Shown here: in pieces, positions 51,385 through 58,098 of the stretch | Position numbering within the stretch: the stretch's first letter is position 1 | Layout of the letters: the number at the start of each line of letters is the position of its first letter | DNA from: Bog-756 sp963703145 | Lineage (GTDB): Bacteria; Actinomycetota; Acidimicrobiia; Acidimicrobiales; RAAP-2 | Length of the DNA stretch: 64,000 nt | Reading direction: 5' to 3' | Assembly (NCBI GenBank): GCA_963703145.1 | Contig: OY969793.1 | Span: 372,001-436,000 of the forward strand | Made by a program: the position numbers and the translations under genes | Notes under the pieces: model-generated | Seen by the model: the letters and a program-made list of their open reading frames with translations, nothing else | What the model was told of the DNA's origin: nothing | Databases searched by the model: none

Positions 51385-52079
51385 TGCTCGCCACCACCTC
51401 CACGGCATTTTGGTACACCACCCGAGCCACGGGCATCGTGGCCCTCGTCCTGTTGACCGCCACCATGGTGCTCGGCATCCTGACCGCCGGCCGGGTGAAG
51501 TCGCGCTCGTGGCCGGCCTTCGCCCAAGCGGACCTGCACAAGCGGGTCTCGATCCTCGCCATGGTGTTCCTGGCCATCCATGTGCTCACGTCCATCCTGG
51601 ACACCTACGTGCACGTCGGGTGGGCGTCGGCCATCGTGCCGTTCGCCTCGCCCTACCGGCCGCTGTGGACCGGCCTCGGCACCGTGGGCGTCGACCTGAT
51701 GGTGGCGGTGGCCGTGTCCAGCGCGCTCCGCCAGCGCATCAGCGCCCGCACCTGGCGGGGCATCCACTGGCTGGCCTACGGCAGCTGGCCGGTGGCGATG
51801 GCCCATTCCCTGGGCATGGGCACCGATGCCACCAAGCTCTGGTTCGACGCGTTGGCCGGGGTGTGCGCGCTGGCGGTGGCCGGGTCCCTGGCCTGGCGTA
51901 TCGCCGACCACCGACGGGCCCGCGACCACGCCGCCCAGGTGGGCGCCACCACCCGAGTCACCCGGTCGATTCCGCGGCCCATGGCCCCGGCCCACCGTGG
52001 ACCGGCCACACGGCCGACTCCTGAGCGACCGGCACGCGCCGGCACCGCCACCCGACTCCTCGAAAGGGAACGACGATGA
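51384..52079 (+). CDS. Ferric-reductase-like transmembrane haem protein
   Basis: 231 residues with six hydrophobic helices in the first 185. His residues face each other on two helices, as for bis-haem binding: ADLHKRVSILAMVFLAIHVL and WRGIHWLAYGSWPVAMAHSLG. The family (ferric reductase-like transmembrane domain, YedZ/MsrQ relatives) carries electrons across the membrane. The C-terminal 50 residues are basic and Pro/Arg-rich, probably cytosolic. ATG 51384 overlaps the apbE stop by one base, and the stop overlaps the NuoF-like gene by 4 nt. It is probably the membrane step of the operon's electron path. Confidence 0.87.
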   Translation: MLATTSTAFWYTTRATGIVALVLLTATMVLGILTAGRVKSRSWPAFAQADLHKRVSILAMVFLAIHVLTSILDTYVHVGWASAIVPFASPYRPLWTGLGTVGVDLMVAVAVSSALRQRISARTWRGIHWLAYGSWPVAMAHSLGMGTDATKLWFDALAGVCALAVAGSLAWRIADHRRARDHAAQVGATTRVTRSIPRPMAPAHRGPATRPTPERPARAGTATRLLERERR

Positions 52080-53377
52080 CCGTGACGACGATCGACACCA
52101 CCGACCGCCTGCTGCGTCGACCCCCGGGCGTCGACGGGCCGGTGCACGTGGCCGCCCATCTCGACCTCCATGGTCCCCTCACCATCCCGAAGCGTGATGA
52201 CCGGTCGTGGCGGGAGGGGATCCTGCGCGCTGTGGCCGAGTCGGGCCTCGCCGGCCGCGGTGGCGCCGGCTTCCCCTCAGCCATCAAGTGGGATGCCGTC
52301 CGCCGGGGCGGACGCCGACCCGTCCTGGTGGTCAACGCCATGGAGGGCGAGCCGGCGAGCGCCAAGGACCGGGTGCTCTTGGGCTATACGCCCCATTTGG
52401 TGCTGGACGGGGCCGAGGTGGCTGCCGCTGTGATCGGCGCCTCCGAGATCGTCGTGTGTGTCTCGGACCACGACACCTCGACGGCAGCCGCCGTGGAGGC
52501 GGCCATCGACGAGCGATCTCGGACCGGAAGCTCGCGCCGCCGCTACTCGCTGGAGCGCCCACCCGGGCGGTATGTGGCCGGCGAGGAGTCGGCGCTGGTC
52601 AATTGGCTCGGCACCCGGCAGTCCCTGCCGGTACTCCGCATCGACAAGTCCGTGCCGCTCACCCTCAACCGTCGCCCGACCCTGGTGCACAACGCCGAAA
52701 CCCTGTCGCAGGTGGCACTCATCGCCCGCCACGGCCCAGCCTGGTTCCGGAGCGCGGGTACCAACGATGCCCCGGGTACCACCTTGGTGACGGTGACCGG
52801 GGCCGTGCGGTCGCCCGGGGTCGTCGAGGTCGAGCTCGGTACGCCGATCCTCGACATTTTGGAGCGGACCGGCACCGACAGCGCCCTGGCCGGGGTGCTG
52901 ATCGGTGGCTACGGAGGCGCCTGGCTCGGTCCCGCCCAACTCGCCACCCCGTACGCCCCTGGCCCGCTGCGCGCCGTGGGAGCCACCCACGGCGTCGGCA
53001 TCCTCGTGGCCCTGCCGGCATCGTCGTGCGGCCTGGCCGAGACCGCCCGGGTGGTCCGCTACATGGCTGGGGAGAGTGCCGGGCAGTGTGGACCGTGCGT
53101 CTTCGGCCTTCCGGCCATCGCCGACGACCTGGAGCTGTTGTGGTCGGGCCGGGCCGACCCCGCTGTCTTCGACCGGCTGGCCCGACGGTGTGCCGAGGTC
53201 GACGGTCGTGGTGCCTGCCGCCATCCTGACGGCGTGGTCCGCCTGGTACGGACAGCGCTCGATGTCTTCGCCGACGATGCCCGGGGCCACGCCAACGGGC
53301 ACGTCTGCGCGGCGGCGGGGGCGGCGACAGTTATGACCTTCCCCCGACCACCGGCGACGGTCGGGAGGCGGTCATGA
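52076..53377 (+). CDS. NuoF-like NADH-binding flavoprotein with SLBB domain
   Basis: 433 residues. Recognisable pieces: GRGGAGFPSAIKWDAV (NADH/FMN loop), VVNAMEGEPASAKDRVLLG (FMN site, NADEGEP-like), then an SLBB domain (TVTGAVRSPGVVEVELGTPI) and a C-terminal iron-sulfur domain. The cluster motif reads ESAGQCGPCVFG where complex I has ESCGxCxPC, so one cysteine ligand is Ala; a later Cys occurs in GRGACRHPDG. It is not part of a complex I operon (no nuoE, nuoG or membrane subunits). Expected role: take electrons from NAD(P)H and pass them to or from the ferredoxin and membrane haem protein beside it. Confidence 0.87.
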   Translation: MTVTTIDTTDRLLRRPPGVDGPVHVAAHLDLHGPLTIPKRDDRSWREGILRAVAESGLAGRGGAGFPSAIKWDAVRRGGRRPVLVVNAMEGEPASAKDRVLLGYTPHLVLDGAEVAAAVIGASEIVVCVSDHDTSTAAAVEAAIDERSRTGSSRRRYSLERPPGRYVAGEESALVNWLGTRQSLPVLRIDKSVPLTLNRRPTLVHNAETLSQVALIARHGPAWFRSAGTNDAPGTTLVTVTGAVRSPGVVEVELGTPILDILERTGTDSALAGVLIGGYGGAWLGPAQLATPYAPGPLRAVGATHGVGILVALPASSCGLAETARVVRYMAGESAGQCGPCVFGLPAIADDLELLWSGRADPAVFDRLARRCAEVDGRGACRHPDGVVRLVRTALDVFADDARGHANGHVCAAAGAATVMTFPRPPATVGRRS

Positions 53378-53607
53378 CCGTCACCGCCCGGCGGGTGGCC
53401 ATCCGACTGCGAGTCGACCCGGTGGCCTGTGACGCCTACGGCTACTGCGCCGAGATCCTCCCCGAGCGGGTGACCCTCGACGAGTGGGGGTACCCCATTG
53501 TCGACGGCACACCGGTGCCGGCCGAGCTGGTGGAGCTGGCCACCCGGGCCGCGGCCGAGTGTCCCCGCCGAGCCGTCATCCTCGAGCGGGTCGCCGCCGG
53601 TCGCTGA
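53374..53607 (+). CDS. Single-cluster ferredoxin ([3Fe-4S]/[4Fe-4S] type)
   Basis: 77 residues. The cysteines in VACDAYGYCAEILPE and AAAECPRRAVIL give the C-x5-C...CP pattern of short actinobacterial 3Fe-4S ferredoxins, usually partners of P450s or other oxidoreductases. It begins with ATG 53374, overlapping the NuoF-like stop by 4 nt, so the two are translated together and probably exchange electrons. It is the last gene of the operon; an 8-bp hairpin spanning both stops separates it from the convergent hydrolase. Confidence 0.88.
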   Translation: MTVTARRVAIRLRVDPVACDAYGYCAEILPERVTLDEWGYPIVDGTPVPAELVELATRAAAECPRRAVILERVAAGR

Positions 53608-53643
53608 CCCGTCCCCGGCCTCAGGTGGCTGCACCGGTCAGCG
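53602..53643. terminator. 8-bp stop-codon hairpin between ferredoxin and hydrolase genes
   Basis: CGCTGACC (53602-53609) pairs with GGTCAGCG (53636-53643). The arms include the stop codons of the two convergent genes, and the loop is 26 nt with a further GC-rich fold. It is a likely bidirectional end point, though without a U tract. Confidence 0.5.
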
Positions 53644-55200
53644 GCACACGGTCCCCCGATGCGGGAGTCCGCCGCCGGTCAGGTAGGTGGACACCAGTCG
53701 CTGCATGCAGGAGTCGCTGGCACCGCTGAGCAGCCAGGTGTGGCCCCAACCCACCCACGTCGCCATGGTGGCATCGGTGAAGTCGGCTGCCAAGTGTACC
53801 GCTCCGACGATGGGCGTGTTGGGGTCGCCGGTGTTGCCAAGGACCAGGACGGGCGGAGTGTGGCGGGGGTGCACATCAGTCACGGGCTGGCTGGCCCGCG
53901 GCCACGACACACAGCCGCCCAGGGCGTAGTTCACGGCATACGCGCCGATGAGCGGGTACCGGTGGGCCAGAGTGGTGGCCAGTGTGCCGGCCGCCACCGG
54001 CCCGGGGTGGGCGGCGGCGTCGTTGCAGGTGATAGCCCACAGCGCGTCGCCCAGAGGCGACCCGTCGATGTCGATGACGAACGTCAGGGCCAGCGCCCGA
54101 AGCGCGGCACCGTTACCCGCTGAGGCTTGGACGACGGCGGATTCGTAATTGGCAGTCGCCTGGGTGACGCTGAGGGCCAGCAAGGTAGCGGTGTCGAGGT
54201 CGCCGAGGGTGACCGGTGCGTTGTCGCCGTTGCCCGGCGCGGGCAGCGGGGCATGGGCCAGCGACGTGGCCAGTGCCGTGAAGGTGGACTCGGGGTGGGG
54301 CCCGAGCGGGCAGCGGGGATCGGCGGCGCACGTGGTGAAGAGGTGGTGGAGTGATGCTTCGGCTGCAGGCGCCTGCTGGATGGCTTGGCGGGGGAGTGAG
54401 GCGTTGACGTCGACGGCACCGTCGAGGACCATCGTCGACAGCCGGGCCGGGAACAGCTCGGCGTAGACCGCTCCCAGCGCGGTGCCATACGAGGTGCCGT
54501 AATAGCTGATGGTTCGGACCCCGAGGGCTTGGCGGATCCGGTCGAGATCGCGCGCCGTGTTGGTGGTGTCGATGAACGGGGCAGTCATCTGAGGGAGCGC
54601 GAAGCAGGCCCGGGCCATGGCGGCGTAGACCGGCGTGCCCGGCAGGGGAGCGCCCACCGAGGAGGGAACCGGGTTGGCGCTCGACAGTGCTGAGGGCGAA
54701 GTCCCACAACGGAGCGGTTCGCTGGCGCCGGTGCCACGAGGGTCGAAGGAGACGATGTTGAAGCGGTGGCGGACCGCCGGGGGGAACAGTGCGAGCACGA
54801 TAGGGAGGATCTGGTTGCCACTCTCGCCAGGCCCGCCCGGGTTGAAGACCAATGTCGGGGCGGTGGCGGGGTCGGGCGCGGGCGAGCGAGTCACGGCGAT
54901 GGCCAGCGAGTCCCGGCCCGGATGGTGGTAGTCGAGCGGCACCGGGACCGTGCCGCACTGGATGGCCGAGCCCGTGGAGCAGGGCGACCAGACGATGGCT
55001 GCGGCTGGGGGGACCCGAGGGAGGGCCGGGTGGCTGTAGGCAGCCGGGGTGGAGATGGTGGTGGTGGTTGTCGTGCCGCCGCATGCGGCGCCTGTCACGA
55101 CGACCACCAAGGCGGCAACCAAGGCTCCCGCCCGCGCCGGGGCACGACGCCGGGTCCGAGCCTGGTGCGGGATCCCGGCCCGGGGTGTGCACGACGCCAT
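53638..55200 (-). CDS. Secreted lipoprotein alpha/beta hydrolase, TAP-like peptidase
   Basis: 520 residues. Lipoprotein signal (RRRAPARAGALVAALVVVVTGAAC, lipobox TGAAC) and a short Thr-rich linker precede an alpha/beta hydrolase of the tripeptidyl aminopeptidase type. The nucleophile Ser is in YYGTSYGTALG, the acid in LGNTGDPNTPI and the base in VGWGHTWLL; the oxyanion loop is NPGGPGESG. The C-terminal TAP-like domain has paired cysteines (ITCNDA, GGCVSWP, SCMQR, TVCR). It would cleave peptides or esters outside the membrane. ATG 55200 fits a leaderless layout (TACCGT, 6 nt, ATG). Confidence 0.9.
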   Translation of the reverse strand: MASCTPRAGIPHQARTRRRAPARAGALVAALVVVVTGAACGGTTTTTTISTPAAYSHPALPRVPPAAAIVWSPCSTGSAIQCGTVPVPLDYHHPGRDSLAIAVTRSPAPDPATAPTLVFNPGGPGESGNQILPIVLALFPPAVRHRFNIVSFDPRGTGASEPLRCGTSPSALSSANPVPSSVGAPLPGTPVYAAMARACFALPQMTAPFIDTTNTARDLDRIRQALGVRTISYYGTSYGTALGAVYAELFPARLSTMVLDGAVDVNASLPRQAIQQAPAAEASLHHLFTTCAADPRCPLGPHPESTFTALATSLAHAPLPAPGNGDNAPVTLGDLDTATLLALSVTQATANYESAVVQASAGNGAALRALALTFVIDIDGSPLGDALWAITCNDAAAHPGPVAAGTLATTLAHRYPLIGAYAVNYALGGCVSWPRASQPVTDVHPRHTPPVLVLGNTGDPNTPIVGAVHLAADFTDATMATWVGWGHTWLLSGASDSCMQRLVSTYLTGGGLPHRGTVCR

Positions 55201-55206
55201 CTGGCG

Positions 55207-55212
55207 ACGGTA
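55207..55212 (-). promoter_or_regulatory. Leaderless-type -10 of the TAP-like hydrolase gene
   Basis: On the minus strand TACCGT is followed by 6 nt and ATG 55200. No Shine-Dalgarno sequence is visible. Confidence 0.5.
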
Positions 55213-55309
55213 CCAGCGCCTTTGCCCCGAACGACGGCTCCCTGGGCATGCTGGCCCCGGCGGGTGAAGAGGCCGGGAATGAATACGGCACGGGCCTGTT
55301 GGAAAGTTC

Positions 55310-56059
55310 ATGCAGTTGTTGTCCCTTCCGTCCGGGGTACGGGCGCCCCACGCCGACGGGGAAGCGGCGGTTCGACTGGCCGGGGCCAAGGTGGCGGCGG
55401 TCGCCGGGGTGCTGGCCTACAACTGGTGGGTGGTGGTGCCCTTCGTGCCGGGGCTGATGCCGTCGGCCAACGGGTTCTTCTCGGACCTGGAGGCCACCGG
55501 CCGGCCCCACGCCGCGCTGATGTCGGACGCCGACATGGTGGCTGGCGTGCTCTTGGCCACGGCACTGGTGCTCCGGGGCTCGTTCGCCGCGGGTGGCCCC
55601 CGTCGGGAGTGGAAGTGGCTCGTGGCCTTCGCCATCGCCGGGGCGGTTGGCGGCCGGTTCCCCTACGCCTGCTCGGAGGGATTGAGCGCCACCTGCCGGC
55701 AGCTCGAGTGGCACCTGCAGCTGCCGATCCACCACTACGTCCACGTGGTGTCAGGAATCGCCGAATTCGCCACCTTGACCACTGCTGCCGTCATCGCCAT
55801 GCGACGGACCCGAGCCAGCGGGGCCCCCGCCGCTCGCATGTACACCGCACTGGTGGAGGTATTGGCCGTGGGCTATCCGCTCCTCGGTCTGGTGTACCTC
55901 ACCGACCGTCTGGGCACCTTCGTGGAGCCGATCTTCTTCATTGCTTTCTCCGCCATGATCCTGACCGAGGTGTTCGAATCGGTGGGCGATCGGCGGGATG
56001 GCGGGCAATCGGGCCAGTCCTCGTGGGCCGAGCGGGTACTGGCCAGGCCCGCGAACTGA
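55310..56059 (+). CDS. DUF998-like membrane protein
   Basis: 249 residues with about six hydrophobic helices. The opening VAGVLAYNWWVVVPFVPGLMPSANGFFSDLEA and the pattern of a short extracytoplasmic Cys-containing loop (YACSEGLSATCRQLEW) match DUF998 proteins, a family of unknown function. The cysteines could form a disulfide. GGAAAG lies 4 nt before ATG 55310. It is divergent from the TAP-like hydrolase, with which it shares a 109-nt gap. Confidence 0.75.
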   Translation: MQLLSLPSGVRAPHADGEAAVRLAGAKVAAVAGVLAYNWWVVVPFVPGLMPSANGFFSDLEATGRPHAALMSDADMVAGVLLATALVLRGSFAAGGPRREWKWLVAFAIAGAVGGRFPYACSEGLSATCRQLEWHLQLPIHHYVHVVSGIAEFATLTTAAVIAMRRTRASGAPAARMYTALVEVLAVGYPLLGLVYLTDRLGTFVEPIFFIAFSAMILTEVFESVGDRRDGGQSGQSSWAERVLARPAN

Positions 56060-56258
56060 AGCCCGACAGTGGCGGTTGGGGCACGACAAGCGGGTCGAGT
56101 GGGGCGTCGTTCAACCGTGATTCGCGCCTTGGTACCGCGGCTGGTCCCAGTTGCGCCTAGGGTTGGAGGGTCATCGACCCAATCACGCGGGCCGATGCAT
56201 GTAGGGCTTCACAATGGATCCCCGCGTTACCGTGCGTGAATTTCAAGGAGACACAGTT

Positions 56259-56462
56259 ATGGGTGTAGGTGCAGTGAAGTGGTTCAACGCCGAAAAGGGC
56301 TTCGGATTTATCACGCCTGACGGCGGCGGGGATGATCTCTTCGTTCATCAGTCGGAGATCCAGATGGAGGGCTTCCGCGATCTCGCGGAGGGCCAGCGTG
56401 TGGAGTTCGAGACCAAGCAGGGCCAGAAGGGCTTGCAGGCGAGCCAGGTCCGCAAGATCTGA
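56259..56462 (+). CDS. Cold shock protein, CspA family
   Basis: 67 residues, a single OB-fold with both RNA-binding motifs: KGFGFITPDG (RNP1) and DLFVHQSEI (RNP2), plus the starting VKWFNAEKGFGF. It binds single-stranded RNA or DNA and acts as an RNA chaperone. AAGGAG (56245-56250) lies 8 nt before ATG 56259. The 200-nt stretch upstream probably includes a regulated 5' leader, but I see no clear cold-box. Confidence 0.95.
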   Translation: MGVGAVKWFNAEKGFGFITPDGGGDDLFVHQSEIQMEGFRDLAEGQRVEFETKQGQKGLQASQVRKI

Positions 56463-56555
56463 TTCGGACTCTGTCGGGGGTCGACCCGGCGTCCACCTCG
56501 AAGGTTGGGGAAGACGTCGGGTCGACTACCCGCAGAGTGAACAGCCGTCGGTGCC

Positions 56556-57197
56556 TCAGGCCGCCGGTGGTGAAGTAGCAGTTCCGGGTGCCCCCTTGGG
56601 TGGGTTCCCGAAGGTGATGGTGGTGGCAGTCACGGTTCCGTCCGAGGACGTCGAGCCGACGACCATGGCCAGGTCCCCCTTCTTCAGTGCGGACGCCGAC
56701 GCGGTCGAGGTGCCGTCTTTGAAGACGGTCGCGGATGTCACCACCACCGTCACGGTGGTCTTGTCGCGTGACCGCAACGTGATCGTGTCACCCGAGATGG
56801 AGGTGACCATCCCCCCGGTGCCTCCCTTGCCCAACGCGGCTCGGGTGCTCGAACCTCCGGGGGCGCCCATACCGGCCCCACCCGAGCTGCCCGACGCTCC
56901 GGGGGGACCTCCCGTGCCCGTCCCGGCGCCGGGCATGCCCGGAGACGCGGTGGAGGCCGCCGCGCTCGACGAGGCCGCCTGGGTCACGCCGTAGCCGCCG
57001 ATGGCCAGGATGGCGGCCAGACCGCCGGCCGCCACGGACCACCGGACAGGGTGGCGGCGGAACGGGCTGGACGACACCTGATGCACCGGGGTTGGTCCCG
57101 TTCCGCTGGTGTAGCCCTCAGGCGGCGGTCCGGCCGGGGGTCGGCTCCACTCCGGTGCCCCACCGGATGGGGTGCTGCTGTCAGCGTCATCAGTCAT
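56556..57197 (-). CDS. Membrane-anchored DUF5666-like protein
   Basis: 213 residues: a Pro/Gly-rich cytosolic part, one membrane helix (WSVAAGGLAAILAIGGYGVTQAA, about 58-80), a Gly/Ala/Ser-rich linker and a small beta-barrel-like domain (MVTSISGDTITLRSRDKTTVTVVVTSATVFKDG...LKKGDLAMVVGS), typical of DUF5666 or OB-like extracytoplasmic domains. Its role is unknown. GAGGAGG lies upstream of ATG 57197. A PhoP-like box lies about 85-100 nt upstream, inside the end of the neighbouring gtrA gene. Confidence 0.8.
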   Translation of the reverse strand: MTDDADSSTPSGGAPEWSRPPAGPPPEGYTSGTGPTPVHQVSSSPFRRHPVRWSVAAGGLAAILAIGGYGVTQAASSSAAASTASPGMPGAGTGTGGPPGASGSSGGAGMGAPGGSSTRAALGKGGTGGMVTSISGDTITLRSRDKTTVTVVVTSATVFKDGTSTASASALKKGDLAMVVGSTSSDGTVTATTITFGNPPKGAPGTATSPPAA

Positions 57198-57257
57198 CGC
57201 TACCTCCTCGGGTGCGTGCTTCGGGCGGGTGCCCATGGGGCCAGCATCGGGGCCCCA

Positions 57258-57297
57258 GTTCCTGGTTCCCTGGGTGCCGTCTGTCGGCTACCTGTGA
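57258..57297 (-). promoter_or_regulatory. PhoP-like box of the DUF5666-like gene
   Basis: On the minus strand TCACAGG (57297-57291), CGACAGA (57286-57280) and ACCCAGG (57275-57269) repeat every 11 bp, then GAACCAGGAAC follows. The promoter-proximal part matches the GT2-GtrA promoter at 19 of 21 positions. GGGAAC, 16 nt, GATGCT could be a weak promoter needing activation. Confidence 0.5.
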
Positions 57298-57887
57298 ACC
57301 TCGCGGGTCGCGTCTGTGTCATGCCCAGCCGCCTCTGGGACGGCCCTGCCATGGACGGGCGCAGAGCGGTGGGCGAACAACACCCGGTCGAGGAGGACGT
57401 ACTGCACGATCCACAACGTGCCGTAGGCCGCCAGGTTGGCTCCCTCCACGGCCACGGTGTGGCTCAGGCGGCTCCAGTGGGCGGTGTGGCCGGCCACCAC
57501 TCCGACGGCCACGGTGGACACCACCAGGCCGGTGAAGGACAACGCGCAGAACGGGACGACCTGGCCGATCAGTGACCGGCGTGATGTGCTGGCCCAGACC
57601 CACCGACGGTTGAGCTCGAAGGACGGGACCGTGCCGATGGCCGTGGCTGTCACGTTCGACCACACGGCCGCCAGGCCCAGGACGCCGACCATGAGTCCGA
57701 GCGTGACCATGCTCACGCCGGTGGCCACCACCGACACGGCGGCGTAGCGCACCAGGCGAGCGACGGTGGCGCGGTGGGTCTGCCACATCGACCGCGGCTC
57801 GGCGGCGCGGTCGATGGGAATGGCGCGGTCGACGGCGTCTGTGAGACCGGTGGGGGTGTGCGACGCGGGAGGAGTGAGTGTGAGCAT
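57288..57887 (-). CDS. GtrA-family membrane protein (lipid-linked sugar flippase)
   Basis: 199 residues with the four-helix GtrA domain (about 45-175): RLVRYAAVSVVATGVSMVTLGLMVGVLG, the signature VPSFELNRRWVWASTSRRSLIGQVVPF, and two later helices. GtrA proteins are thought to move polyprenyl-linked sugars across the membrane. It is divergent from the GT-C gene at 58099, which would use the flipped donor. The ATG lacks a clear ribosome-binding site apart from GGGGGG next to it. A PhoP-like box lies in the 211-nt shared promoter region. Confidence 0.87.
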   Translation of the reverse strand: MLTLTPPASHTPTGLTDAVDRAIPIDRAAEPRSMWQTHRATVARLVRYAAVSVVATGVSMVTLGLMVGVLGLAAVWSNVTATAIGTVPSFELNRRWVWASTSRRSLIGQVVPFCALSFTGLVVSTVAVGVVAGHTAHWSRLSHTVAVEGANLAAYGTLWIVQYVLLDRVLFAHRSAPVHGRAVPEAAGHDTDATREVHR

Positions 57888-58008
57888 CCCCCCAGGGTGG
57901 GGAACGCTCCTGGGCGCACCCTGAGTCCGGGGCCGGGATCTCCTGAGTGGCCCGCGGGGTCCGAGCCGACCGCCAAAGCCATCGACTCACGGGAGGCGGG
58001 CAGCGGGC

Positions 58009-58026
58009 TCACAGGCGACCCACAAG
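58009..58026 (+). promoter_or_regulatory. PhoP-like box between gtrA and GT-C
   Basis: TCACAGG (58009-58015), CGAC, CCACAAG (58020-58026): a 7-4-7 direct repeat with the second half 5 of 7. It could serve both divergent genes. Confidence 0.5.
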
Positions 58027-58098
58027 CGGCGTCTTCATGATCCTGGCCATGCAGGTGTTGCGCTGCCCTAATCGTTCCCCGTCCAAAGGAGCTCCCCG

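Noticed and set aside
52076..53377. Part of a complex I (nuo) operon
   Set aside because: No nuoE, nuoG or membrane subunits; it is embedded in an ApbE/ferric-reductase-like operon.
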